From Ceratotherium simum simum (lineage: Eukaryota; Chordata; Mammalia; Perissodactyla; Rhinocerotidae): 64,000 nt of DNA. Numbering within the stretch: the first letter of the stretch is position 1; every line of letters starts with the position of its first letter. The position numbers and the translations under genes are program-made. This document shows positions 1 to 11,894 of this stretch, piece after piece. Location: positions 17,978,084 to 18,042,083 of the forward strand of contig NW_004454159.1 in NCBI RefSeq assembly GCF_000283155.1, read 5' to 3'. The notes under the pieces were generated by a model. The model was not told the origin of the DNA and did not search any database. It worked only from the letters and a program-made list of their open reading frames with translations.

Positions 1-54
1 CTGCAGCAGAGCGCGCGCACTTAACTGCTTGCATCACCAGGCCAGTCCCCATGC

Positions 55-520
55 TTTTGTATTTTTTATCGAGATATAATTGACATATAACATTAGTTTC
101 CAGTGTACAACATAATGATTCGATTTTTGTATGTATTGTAAAATGATCTCCACAATAAGATTTAATGTTCATCATCAGACATAGTTTCAATTCTTTTTTC
201 TTGGGATGAGAAATTTTAAGATCTACTCTCTTAGCAACATATACAGTACAGTACTACGAACTATAGTCACCATACTGTATATTACATCCCCATGACTTAT
301 TTATTTTATAACTGGAAGTTTGTCCCTTTTCATCACCTTCACCCATTCCACCCACTCCCCACCCCCACCTCTGACAACTACCAATCTGCTCTGTATCTAT
401 GAGCTCAATTTTTTTCCCCAAGATTTCACATATAAGTGAGATCATATGGTATTTGTCTCTCTCTGACTCATTTCATTTAGTATAATCAGGCTTATTCTTT
501 TCATATGCCCCAGGGTTACC
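55..520 (-). repeat. L1 LINE 3'-end fragment, antisense
   Basis: This is the reverse complement of a mammalian L1 3' region. It has the ATATAATTGACATATAACAT signature, followed by the stretch that reads, on the other strand, as the usual L1 tail ending in AAATAAGTCA- and GTATGATCTC-type words. A related copy starts at 3,832 and a sense-strand relative lies at 36,036, so the assignment rests on three-way similarity inside the window. It carries no coding capacity. Confidence 0.8.
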
Positions 521-532
521 TAGTATGTAGCA

Positions 533-600
533 ACACACACACACACACACTCCATATATATACACACACACATGCATATATACACACACACATATATATA
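533..600. repeat. (CA)n/(TA)n microsatellite
   Basis: Interleaved CA and TA dinucleotide tracts run for about 70 bp directly after the L1 fragment. Length polymorphism is expected at such tracts. No gene function is implied. Confidence 0.9.
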
Positions 601-1199
601 AATTTTAGACAATTTTGAAGGCAAGCACGGGAGATCAAAATTGGCCACCTCAAAATATGTCTCTTTACCTTGAATATTTTCTCTGAAGGACATTTGACCT
701 TCTTCTCCAAAACTGCCTAAAGAACTTAACATAGAAGGTCTGTTCCAGGAAGAAGCCACTACCATATGATAGCTGTAGTATAACGTAAAATAGGTGTGAT
801 AAGAAAGGCACCAACAAGCCCATCTTATCAAAAATTCTGTCTCTCTAGCCACGTTCTCTATAGGTGGCCCTGTAAAGAGTTGTCTGAAAAACATTTGCAT
901 TTCCATCTCCATGTGAATTGTCTTCTTCCCCTCTGAAATCCCAAACCACCACCCCAACATCCTCCTTATTTTGAGCTGAAAAATACTTAAGCGAGCAACT
1001 TAGAATGACGAGTTGCTCAGTTTCTATTTTCTGAGTTTCTCTCATGTATACATGTTATAAAGCTTTGTTTGATTTTTCTCCTGCTATTTGATCTCATGTA
1101 AATTTAATTTGTAGCCCAGCCAGAAAGGACCCAGAGTGGGTAGACAATAATCTTCCTCCCCTTCACCAGCTTCATTTTATCTATATCTCACCAGTAAAA
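601..1199. other. Intergenic stretch, nothing recognised
   Basis: No convincing gene, RNA or repeat family was recognised here. The open frames are short and composition-driven. Confidence 0.5.
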
Positions 1200-1420
1200 A
1201 TGGAAGGAGCATGAAATTCAGCACCTGACACGACAGAGTTTGAGACTTCTTGCCACCTCCTACTAGCTGTGTGACCTTAGGCAAGCAATTAACCTTTTTG
1301 AGCCTCCATTTTTCACTTGTAGGAGGGAGATAATAGTACTTTCCATACAAAGTGAAGACTAAATTAAGTAATGTATGTAAGGTACCTAGGAGTACCTGGA
1401 ACTAGACACTCACTGAATGG
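1200..1420 (+). repeat. MIR SINE
   Basis: It shows the MIR core: CTAGCTGTGTGACCTTAGGC, then a splice-like CCTCCATTTTTCACTTGTA segment, then the GATAATAGTACTTTCC segment. This is an ancient tRNA-derived SINE, strongly diverged from consensus. Confidence 0.75.
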
Positions 1421-3045
1421 AGTTCTATCTGTGCATCTGATACGTAATATACATATGCATATGATTAAAGAGATTTGATCTTCCTGCAGCAACAGTGGAA
1501 ACTCATGAAATCTAGTTAATTGTCTCTCTGATCTCATGTTGAATATATCTATACTTTCTACCATGACTCCATGCACACTTTCACTTGCATTTGGCATAGA
1601 CTGATCTTTTTTTAAACTAATAGAATCTTATCCAAGGGGCAATTATTACTTCATGGAAATATTTGTGTACCGTTCCTGAGTTTCATACTGAGAAGCAGGT
1701 GGAAGTGTGTTTTTACTACTAGGCAATTTAATCATTTTTTTCCCCCTCTCACCTTCTATATGTCCACTGGGGCCAAGTCAGCTGAAAAAATAATAAAATC
1801 ATATAAGCAGACCTTCACTTCATCATCTTGTCTCAGAAACTCCCGCTGGCAACACACATTTCATATATGCAAAGTGGGGTGTTCTGAAAGAGACAGATGG
1901 ACTCCAGCTCCCCCTAATTTACTGGCCCCCCCTTTCATAGCATCAGATCCATAAAACATGGCCTGGGAGGCTGGCTGTCTCACTGTCTTGAGAGTGAAGC
2001 AAGGCACAGAAGGTCCTGGAAGGAGACATTAGTTGCCAAGTCCCTGCTGACAAGAATACTTGCCTACACCCTTTGAAAGCATTTAACATAGGCAAAGAAA
2101 CGGGGGAAAAAAGACCTGGCTTGCCAACAAACCATTACGCAAATCTAAAAATGTGGCATTAGGTTTTGCTCTGTGAGTGTTCTTTCCATGAGAAGCCCTG
2201 CTAATTGGCGCTTCAGCTTTGAAACAATTTCAAGTTTCATGTTACCGAAGAGACTTAAGAATCCAATTAGCTATGTTTGTTAGAAACACTAGAATTTTTT
2301 TCTACCCATTTTTTTCATGTTAAATAAAGTAGTGATAAGGAGGAAAGTTAGAGGAAAAGTTTTAGGCTGTTGCATTAGGTCCTAATTTTTCACAAAGTGT
2401 TGGGCTTTGTCCTGGATATACCAACTCACAAAGGCAGAAGGAAACTCATCTTTATACTTTGGGGGAAAGTGTGGATGAAACAGCCCAATAATAGGAAAAT
2501 AAAAGAATAATAGTAAATCTAAGTGACAGACACTTGAATTTAACTCTGATCTCAATGTCTACAGTACACATTATGTAGATCCCTTGCAATTCCAGCAATA
2601 ACCAGATCTTGAATTCGGTACAAACCCACACCTTGGGACCACACCACACGTAACCATCACACAACTCGCCTCATTTTAAAGCTCCCTGGGGAACTGACAT
2701 AAAGATTTGTACAGTCTGTTACCTTCCAGCAGGTCACAAGTGGGAGCCCAAAGGCTGGATTCCAACCCTCTGTCATATTTTCTTTGGTCAGGGTTTTAAG
2801 AATTGGGCACTTTTATATAAAAATCCAGACATATGGATTCTCTTGAAAAAAAACCAAATGATCTTGCCATACTAAGGCCACAGGCAAATCAGCTGAAATT
2901 GAGAGCACCTGCCTCCTTGGATGGGTCATGTCTTCTCCAAGGCAGCCCCCTCCACCTCACCTCTATTGCCTTCCTGACCCCTGCAGGCATTTGACTTGGC
3001 CTATGTTGGTTTACAAGGGCTTTTTTGCTTGCAGTGGTAATTATT
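1421..3045. other. Repeat-poor intergenic block with possible regulatory core
   Basis: I see no exon-like frame or interspersed repeat across this 1.6 kb, which is unusual next to the repeat-dense flanks. A pair of inverted homeodomain-like sites, GCTAATTGG at 2,200-2,208 and CCAATTAGC at 2,263-2,271, sits near its centre. That makes a conserved non-coding element possible, but the sequence alone does not prove it. Confidence 0.35.
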
Positions 3046-3447
3046 TTATGTGTTCGTTTGCTACAGCTGCCATAAAAAAGTACCACAGAATGGTGGCTTA
3101 ACCAATAGAAATTTATTTTCTCACAATTCTCAAGGCTAGGAGTTCTGGAGGCTAGAAGCACCAACATTAAGGTACAGCAGGGTTGGTTTCTTCTGAGGCC
3201 ACTTTCCTTGGCTTACAGAGGGCTGTCTTCTCTCTGTGTCTCCACATGGTCTTCCCTCTGTGGGTCTGTAACCTAATCTTCTCTTATAAGAACACCAGTC
3301 ATATTGGATTAGGACCCACCCTAATGGCCTCATGTTAACTTAGTTACCTCTTTAAAGACTTTATTCCCAAATATAGTCACGTTCTTGGGTACAGGGGTTA
3401 GGATTTCAACGTATACATTTTGCAGGGGTACAATTCAGCTCATAACA
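3046..3447 (-). mobile_element. MLT1-type LTR (ERVL-MaLR), antisense
   Basis: Read on the plus strand it has the familiar reverse-complement order of an MLT1 LTR: a TTTGCTACAGCTGCCATAA start, the CTTAACCAATAGAAATTTA segment, TCTTATAAGAACACCAGTCA, the GGATTAGGACCCACCCTAAT segment, and a CAATTCAGCTCATAACA end. It is a solitary LTR with no internal region beside it. Confidence 0.8.
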
Positions 3448-5460
3448 TTTCTAAAGATTATAAGTAGGAAAAATATCAAGTTCAGTCCATTCTGCTACAA
3501 CACACATTTCTGTAGCAATTAGCTTAAACAAAATTGGTAAATGGGTAGATATCGTCTGTGTAACTAGAAGTCTTATTGGTTCATGTAACTAAGTAACAGC
3601 ATCTAAATGCAAAATCACAAACACAGATGGGAACAGGAAGCTCTGGAATACTACACTGGTTTCCCATTTGACCCATGTTCTTTTGGTTTAAATGAGACCC
3701 TTGCTCTGACTTGGAAGCGCTCATTGCATAGTTCTCTATGAGCATTCTGATTTTGTCTTTTTTCCATAACTTGGCATCTTCAACCCTTTATTATTGCCCT
3801 CCCTTTCCATCAAGCTACCTTCACCACTTTTTTATTTCAGATATAATTGACATATAACATTATAGTAGTTTCAGGTGTACAACATAATGATTTGATGTAA
3901 TACATATCGCAAAATGATCACCATAATAAGTCTAGTTAACAGCCATAACAACCAATACATAGTCAGAAATTTGTTTTTCTTGTGATGAGAAGTTTTAAGA
4001 CTTACTCTCTTAACTTTCAAATATACAATACAGTATTATGAACTATTGTCACTATGCTGTACATTGTAACACCATGACATTTATTTTATAACTGGAAGTT
4101 TGTACCTTTTGACGACCTTCACCTATTTCACCCACCCATCAACCTCCACCTCTGGCAACCACCAATCTGTTCTCTGTATCTATGAGTTCAGTGGTTTTTT
4201 TGTTTTTAAGATTCCACGTATAAGTGAGATCATACGGTCTTTCCTCTCTTTCCCTGTCTGACATTTCACATAACATAATGCTCTCAAGGTCCATCCACGT
4301 TGTTCCAAATAGCAAGATTTCCTTCTTTTTTATGGCTGAATAATCTATTTTATATATACCACATTTTCTTTATCCGTTCATCCATCGAGAAACACTTAGC
4401 TTGCTTCCGTGTTTTGGCTATTGTAAATAATGCTGCAGTAAACATGGGGGTGCAGATATCTGAGTTAGTATTTTTCTTTCCTTTGGATAAATGCCCAGAA
4501 GTGGAATTGCTGGATCATAGGGTAGTTCTATTTTTAATTTTTTGAGGAACTTCCATACTTTTTTCCACAGTGGCTGCACTAATTTACAATCCCATCAACA
4601 GTGCACAAGGGTTCCCTTTTCTCCACATCCTCGCCAACACTTATCTCTTTTTGATAACATCCGTTCTGACAAGTGTGAGGTTGTATCTCATTGTGGTTTT
4701 GATTTGCATTTCCCTGGTGATAAGGGATGCTGAGTGCCTTTTCATGTACCTGCTGACCATCTGTATGTCTTCTTTGGAAAAATATCTATTCATATCCTCT
4801 GCTCATTTTTTAATTGGATTGTTTGTTTTTTCGTTATTAAATTGTATGAGTTCTTTATATATTTTGGATATTAACCCTGTATCAGATATGATTTGCAAAT
4901 ATTTTCTCCCATTCAGTAGGTTGCCTTTTCATTTTGTTGATGATTTCCTTTGGTAAGCAAAAGGTTTTTAGTTTGATGTAGTAATGCTTATTTTTGCTTT
5001 TGTTGCCTTTGCTTTTGGTATCAGATCCAAAAAATCATCACCAAGACTAACGTCAAGGAGCTTACCATCTATGTTTTATTCCAGGAGTTTTATGGTTTCA
5101 AATCTTACATTCAAGTCTTTAATCCATTTTGAGTTAATTTTTGTGTATGGTGTATGATAGTGGTCTAGTTTCATTCTTTTGCATGTGCCAGTTTTCCCAA
5201 CACCATAAATTGAGTAGAGTGTCCTTTCCCCATTGTATATTCTTGGCTCCATTTTTGTAAATTAATTGACTTTATCTGTTTGGGTTTATTTCTGGGCTCT
5301 CTATTCTGTCCCATTGATCTATGTGTCTGTTTTTATGCCAATATCATACCATTTTGATTACTACAGCTTCATAATATATTGTGAAATCAGGGAGCATGAG
5401 ACCTTCAGTTTTGGTCTTCTTTCTCAGGATTGCTTTGGCTATTTGGGGTTTTTTGTGGTT

Positions 5461-7509
5461 TCATACAAATTTTAGTATTTTTTGTTCCATTTTTGTGAAA
5501 AGTGTCACAGGAATTTTGATAGAGATTGCATTGAATCTGTAGATTGCTTTGGGTACTATGGACATTTTTACCATATTAATTCTTCCAATCTGTGAGCACA
5601 GAGTATCTTTCCATTTATTTGTGTCGTCTTCAATTTCTTTTGTCAATGTCTTATAGTTTTCAGTGTACAGGTCTTTCACCTCCTTGGTTAAATTTATTCC
5701 TAGGTATTTTATTCTTTTTATGCAATTGTAAATGGAATCATTTTCTTAATTTCCCTTCCTCGTGGTTTATTTGTGTGTAGAAATGCAACAGATTTTTGTA
5801 TATTGATTTTGTATCCTGCAACTTTACTGAATTTGTTTATTAGTTCTAACAGTTTTTTGGTAGAGTCTTTAGGTTCCTCTATATATAATATGTCATCTGC
5901 AAATAATGACAGTTTTACTGCTTCCTTTCTGATTTGGATGCCTTTTATTTCTTTTTCTTGCCTAATTTCTCTGGCTAGGACTTCTAACACTATGTTGAAT
6001 AGAAGTGGTGAGAGTGAACATTCTGGTCTTGTTCCTGATCTTAGAGGAAAAGCTTTCAGCTTTTCACCATTGACTATGATGTTAGCTGTGGGTTTGTCAT
6101 ATATGACCTTTATTATGTTGAGGTACCTTTCCTCTATAACCAGTTTGTTGAGCGTTTTTATCATAAATGGATGTAGAATTTTGTCAAATACATTTTTTGC
6201 ACCTATTGAGATGATCATACGATTTTTGTCTTTTGCTTTGTTAATATGATGTAGCACGTTGATTGATTGCAGATGTTGAACTATCCTTGCATCCCTGGAA
6301 TAAATCCCACTTGATCTTGGTGTATGATCCTTTTAATGTATAATTGAATTCAGTTTGCTAATATTTTGCTGAGGATTTTGGCATCTATGTTCATCAGGAA
6401 TATTGATCTGTAATTTTCTTTTCTTGTGGTGTCCTTGTCTGGTTTTGGTATCAGAGTAATGCTGGCCTCAAAATGAGTTTGGAAATTGTCCTTCCTCTTC
6501 TATTTTTGGAAGAGTTTGAGAAGGATTAATTCTTTAAATGTCTGGTATAATTCACCAGTGAGGCCATCTAGTTCTGGACATTTGTTTGTTGGGAGGCCTT
6601 TGATTACTGATTGAATGTCCTTACTAGTAATTGTTCTGTTCAGATACTGTATTTCTTCTTGATTTAGACTTCTTAGGTTGCATGTTTCTAGAAATTTATC
6701 TGTTTCTTCTAGATTGTCCAATTTGTTGGTGTATAATTGTTCATATTAGCCTCTCATGATCCTTTGTATTTCTGTGGTATAGTTGTAATGTCTCCATGTT
6801 CATTTCTGATTTTATTTATTTGAGTGCTCTCTATTTTTCTTGGTGAGGGTATGGGTAGCAATTTTGTTTTGGAAAAAAGCAGCTCTTAGTTTCAATTTTT
6901 TTTCCTTTTATGTTTTTAGTCTTTATTTCATTTATTTCTACTCTGATCTTTGTTATAGCCTTCCTTCTACTAAATTTGGGCTTTATTCTTTTTCTAGTTC
7001 CTTGAGGTGTAAAGTTAAGTTGTTTATTTGAGATTTTTCCTTTTTCTTGACATAGGCATTTATTGCTATGAAATTCCCTCATAGAATTGCTTTTGCTGCA
7101 TCCCAAAAGTTTTGGTATGTTGTAGATGCATTTTCATTTGTCTCAAGTTTTTTTTAATTTCTCTTTTGATTTCTTCTTTGACCCATTGATCGTTCAGTAG
7201 CATGTTGTTTAATCTCTGCAAATTTGTGTATTTTCCATTTTTCTTCTTGTAATTGATTTCTAGTTTCATACTGTTGTAGTCAGAAAAGATGCTTGATATG
7301 ATTTCAATCTTCTTAAATTTATTAAAACTTGTGTTGTGGCCTAACATATGATCTATCCTGGAGAATGTTCTATGTGTGCTTGAGAATAATGTGTATTCTG
7401 CTGCTTTGGGATGTAATGTTCTGTAAATATCTGTTAAGTCCATCTTGTCTAATGTGTCATTTAAGTCCAATATTTCCTTATTGATTTTCTGTCTGGATAA
7501 TCTATACAT
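5461..7509 (-). pseudogene. L1 ORF2 (endonuclease-reverse transcriptase) relic
   Basis: Several minus-strand open pieces (7,066-7,509; 6,831-7,106; 6,500-6,721; 5,718-6,257; 5,461-5,679) together follow the L1 ORF2 order. The piece starting at 6,257 carries reverse-transcriptase landmarks: a FDK near residue 24, a [18 protein letters not shown] block near residues 71-88 and the catalytic FADD at residues 119-122 (about 5,892-5,903). The upstream piece resembles the endonuclease C-terminal part, with a DHMLGHN-like motif. Frameshifts and stops between the pieces make it a pseudogene. Confidence 0.8.
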
Positions 7510-8469
7510 TGATGAAAGTAGGATATTGAAGTCTCCTACTATTATTGTCTTACTGTCTATTTCTCCCTGTATGTCTATTAATATTTGCTTTATACCTTTA
7601 GGTACTCCTATTTGGGTGCATAAATATGTATAAGTGTTATCTTCTTGTTGGATTGATTGATCCCTTTACCACCATATAATGACATTTTTGTCTCTCATTA
7701 AGTCTTTGTCTTAAAATCTATTTTGTCTAATATAAGTATAGCTATCCTAGCTTTATTTTCATTTCCATTTGCATGGAATATCTTTTTCTATCCCTTCGCT
7801 TTCAATCTGTTTGTGTCCTTAAAGCTGAAGTGAGTCTCTTGTAGGCAGCATATAGTTAGGTCTTGTTTTTTTTTAATCTATTTAGCCACTCTGTCTTTTG
7901 ATTGAAAAATTTAGTCCATCTACATTTAAAATAAGTATTGATAGGTATGGACTTATTGCATTTTGTTAATTGTTTTCTGGCTGTTATGTAATTTCTTTGT
8001 TCTTTTCTTCTTACCTTGCTCTCTTCTTTTGTGATTTGATGATTTTCTGTAATGGTGGAATGCTTAGATTCCTTTTGTTTGTTTTTTGTGTATCTACTAT
8101 AGGTTTTTGCTTTGTGGTTACCATGAAGTTTATATAAAACAACTTATATTTACAACAGTCTGTTTTAAGTTGGTAACAACTTAAGTTTGAATGCATTCTA
8201 AAGCTCTATGCTTGTACTTCCCCATCCACATTTTATGTTTTTGATGTCATGAGTTACATCTTTTTATCATATGTATCCTTTAACAATTTATTGCAGCTAT
8301 AGTATTTTTACTACTTTTGTCTAACTTTATACTAGCTTTATAATTAAATAATCCACCTCTATTACATTAGATTATCCTGAATTTTACTATGTACTTATCT
8401 TTACCAGAGAGATTTTTAGTTTTATATGTTTTCCTATCACTAACTGGCTTAACTTCATTTCAGCTTAAA

Positions 8470-9763
8470 GAAGTCCTTTTAACATTTCTTGTAAGGCCAG
8501 TCTAGTGGTAATGAACTCCTTTAGGTTTTGCTTGTCTGGAAAACTCTTTATCTCTCATTGCATTCTGAAGGATAACTTTGCCAGGTAGAGTATTCTTGGT
8601 TGGCACTTATTTACTTTCAGCAGCTTGAATATATTGTGCCTTCTGGCCTGCAAAGATTCTGCTGAAAAATCTGCTTACAGTCTTATAGGGTTGCCTTATA
8701 CATAACAAGATTTTTCTCTTGCTACTTTTAAGATTCTCTCTGGTCTTGAACTTTTGACACTTTAATTATAATATATCTTGATGTTAGTCTCTTTGGGTTC
8801 ATTTTATTTGGAACTCTCCAGACTTTCTGGACCTAGATGTCTGTTTCCTTCCCCAAGTTAGGGAACTTTTCACCTATTATTTATTCAAATAAGTTTTCTG
8901 CACCTTTATCTATCTCTTTTCTCCTTCTGGGACCCCTATAATGCAAATATTGGTCCTCTTGATGTTGTCCCATAACTCCCTTAAACTGTCTTCACTCTTT
9001 TTCATTCTTTTTTCTTTTTGCTGCTCTGATTGGGTGAGTTCCACTGCCATATCTTCAAGTTCACTGATCCTTTCTTCTGCTTTATTTAGTCTTCTGTTGA
9101 ACCCCTCTACTGTATTTTTCAGTTGAGTTATTACAGTCATGCATCATTTATCCCTAATGATAGGGATACCTTCTGAGAAATGCATCATTAGGTGATTTCA
9201 TCATTGTGCAAATATCGTAGAGTGCACTTACACAAACCTGGACGGTATAGCTTACTACACACTTAGACTAATCTTATGGGACCACTGTCATATATGCAAT
9301 CTGTCATTGACTGAAATGTCATTATGTAACACATGATTATATCCTTCAGCTCTGTGACTTCTATTTGGTACTTTCTTATATTTTCAACCTCTTTGTTAAA
9401 ATTCTCATTTTCTTCATCCATTATTCTCTTTAGCTCAGTGAGCATCTTTATAACCATTATTTTGAACTCTTTATCAGGTAAATAACTTATCTCCATTTCA
9501 TTAAGGTCTTTTTGTGACGTTTTATATTGTTCTTTCATTTGGAACATATTCCTCTGGTTCTTCATTTTCCTTGACACTTTGTGTTGGTTTCCACGGATTA
9601 GATAAAACAGCCACTTCTCCCAGTCTTGAAGGAGTGGTCTTGTGCAGGAAATAAATCTTATTGTTGAATCCTGCCCTAGCTCTTGATTGCTTCTCAAATC
9701 TTTTTGATTGTCCATGCAGCGGACTTTATTTTTAGTGGCTTCCAGTAGTTGAGGGTGTGCCAA
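8470..9763 (-). pseudogene. L1 ORF1 (RNA-binding coiled-coil protein) relic
   Basis: Minus-strand frames at 9,263-9,763 and 8,910-9,140 give an L1 ORF1-like N-terminal region and a coiled-coil segment with NRRLNKAEERISELED and ICIIGVPEGE motifs. The latter is the classic start of the L1 ORF1 RRM region. DNA similarity to the second L1 continues through about 8,470, covering the RRM and C-terminal domain. The frame is split by the DNA transposon at 9,134-9,337 and by point lesions. Confidence 0.75.
9134..9337. mobile_element. Short non-autonomous DNA transposon with TA flanks
   Basis: A ~204-bp insertion interrupts L1 ORF1. Its ends are CAGTCATGCATCAT on the left and an imperfect inverted partner, ACACATGAT, on the right. 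It is flanked by TA on both sides (9,132-9,133 and 9,338-9,339), which points to a Tc1/mariner-type element, probably a Tigger/pogo derivative. L1 sequence resumes directly on both sides. I do not assign a family name. Confidence 0.7.
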
Positions 9764-9785
9764 GACCTCTCAGTGTCCCAGTGGG

Positions 9786-11240
9786 GAGGATCTCAGTCAG
9801 AACCTAGATTCAGGATGATTGGAACCCAGACCCTCAGGCAGTAGCTTTTAAAGTATGCAAATATACATCTTTCAGGGGAAGATTGGGAAATGGGCATTTT
9901 TGTATGCTCCCTCTTCACTGAGCTCTGGGGTGATAGCCAGTTAAGAACTGTTTCTTTGCTTGCTGCCATTCCATTGAACCCATGAACACAAGCCCCACTG
10001 GCCACCAGAGACAGGCTATCAAGGGATGTGTCCTCTGGGTGGCAAAAGCTGAGACACCAGATGGGTACGTAGGCTCCTTTTCTCAGAGACACCAATGATC
10101 TGGGGTGTGGCAGAAGAAGAGGGTAAAGATGGCACCCACCAGCCTCCCTGGACTCTGGAGAGGATTATAGTCAGTACCTAGATGTGTGTTTAATTAGAAG
10201 CCTGCCTCCCAGGCCACAGGTATAAATATAAGCTAATAGGCCTGTCTCACAGAAAGATTGGGATATGTTTCAGTCTGCTGTCTCTTTCTTGTGCCCTTGG
10301 GGTGGTTGCCAGTCAAGAGCTGTCTCTCCATTTGCTTTGGTCCCACGGAATCCACAAACACAAGCCCTGCTGGCCACTAGAGTCAAATGATTAAGGGGTG
10401 TCCCTTGGGCAGCAGCCACAAAAACCGAGGCACCAGACGTGTATACAAGCTCCCTTCCAGAAGATACCAGTGCTCTGGAGCACGACAGAGTGAGAGGGCA
10501 AAGATAGTGCCCACCCTCCAAGGTCTCAGGAGAGGATTACAGTTGGCCCTTCAATGTGTGTTTAATTAGAAGCCTGCCCCTCAAGGCAAAGCTATGAAGA
10601 TAAGCTAATAGGCCTCTTTCACAGAAAAGCTGGGTGCCTCGATCTGTTGCCTCTCTTCTGTGCCTTGAGGGTGATAGCTGGTTAAGAACTTTTTCCATTA
10701 GTTACAGTTCTGCGAGACCCACAAGTGTCAGCTCTGCTGGCCACCATAGCCAGGTGATCTAGATGTGTCCTCTTGGCAGCAGCTGCAAAACTAAGGGTGC
10801 TGAACAGATAGGATCTCCTTTCTGGGAGATACCAGACAGCTCGAACAAAGCAGAGAGGGAATGCAAAGATGGTGCCCACCAGCCTCCATCTTTGGAGAGT
10901 ATGTCAGTAGCTCCCTAAATGTGTGTTAAATTAGATGCCTGCCCCTCAGTCTGATGCTTTAAGATGAGCAAATTGGCCTCTTTCACAGAAATTCTGGATG
11001 CTCTTCAATCAGCTACCTCTGCACTGGGCACTGGGGTGGGTGAGTCTGTGCAAGCCCTTTATGAACTGTTTCTCAGTTTGCTATTGCCTTTTGGATCTTG
11101 TGGATACAAGCCTTATTGGCTTTCAAAGTCAGATGTATTGGAGCTCATCTCTCAGGGGCAGGTCTTAAAAGTTGGGGTGCCAGATGTGGGGTTCAAACCC
11201 TTTGATGCTCAGGGAGATGCTCGGGTTTGTGAGTTTCCTC
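9786..11240 (-). repeat. Four tandem ~370-bp units in the L1 5'UTR
   Basis: Four successive divergent copies start at about 9,786, 10,159, 10,532 and 10,896 (spacings 373, 373 and 364 bp). Landmarks recur at the same place in each: AGAGGATT, GTGTGTTTAATTAGAAGCCTG, GCTAATAGGCCT, TTCACAGAAA, the GGTGATAGC/GTTAAGAAC segment, CTGCTGGCCAC, and GATGGTGCCCACC at the unit end. They lie immediately upstream of ORF1 in L1 orientation, so they are promoter-type monomers of this L1. Confidence 0.8.
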
Positions 11241-11894
11241 CCAACTGTGGGCTGTAGCGTCAGGAGTGTGCTTTATGGCAAGTTGTGTCTCATCCTCTCC
11301 TGCCAGCTTCAATGTGGGTGATTTTCTCATTCGCCTGATGTGTGGGAATCACTCAGGTAAGTTTTGGGTTATTTTCATTGTAAATTGTCCCATATGTAGC
11401 TGTAGATTCAGCATGTCCATTGGAGGAGGTGAGTTCAGGATCCTCCTGGGTAACCACATTGAACCAGAATCACATTTTTTTTCATTAATGTAAAGTTGTC
11501 TTGTTGTTTTATTTATTAGGAATATAACATGTTTTTAGAATTGTGCTGGTATTCTAGTTGAGGTTGTCATTGGTTTTGTTAGTACTTTAGTTTCAAAGTT
11601 GCGTAGGTTTTCAATGATCCGTCCCTAACTCTAACTTTTCCCATAACTTCTGTTATTTCCAGCATACAATTATACAGAAGGTAAAGGTTTTGGGGAATAT
11701 ATATATCAAATTAAAATAGAAATGCCTGTATGGTCAAAACCATCCTTAAAAAATCCCTTCAGAAGGACCCATAGTGAAGATTGATGTGTCTCACAGGAAG
11801 TCCAACACAGTTAATTCTCCAGCATCAGGCCAGATAATCTTAAGTAGTTGGCTAGCATTTAAGGGTTACGTTTCATTTAAAATTCCTATTTTAA

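Larger units (their letters stand above)
3832..11490 (-). mobile_element. Near full-length L1 LINE, antisense
   Basis: A single minus-strand L1 of about 7.7 kb. Its 3' end lies at 3,832. ORF2 relics run over about 5,461-7,509, ORF1 over about 8,470-9,763, and a long 5'UTR with tandem units extends to about 11,490. Reading frames are broken by stops and frameshifts, so it is inactive. It was later hit by a DNA transposon (9,134-9,337). The order 5'UTR, ORF1, ORF2, 3'UTR is intact on the minus strand. The 5' limit is approximate. Confidence 0.85.

Noticed and set aside
5773..6249. 158-residue plus-strand frame at 5.8-6.2 kb
   Set aside because: It is the antisense reading of L1 ORF2 reverse transcriptase; the minus strand carries the FADD motif.
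9786..11240. CRISPR-like or satellite array
   Set aside because: The units are ~370 bp, divergent and fixed immediately upstream of L1 ORF1, so an L1 5'UTR explains them.
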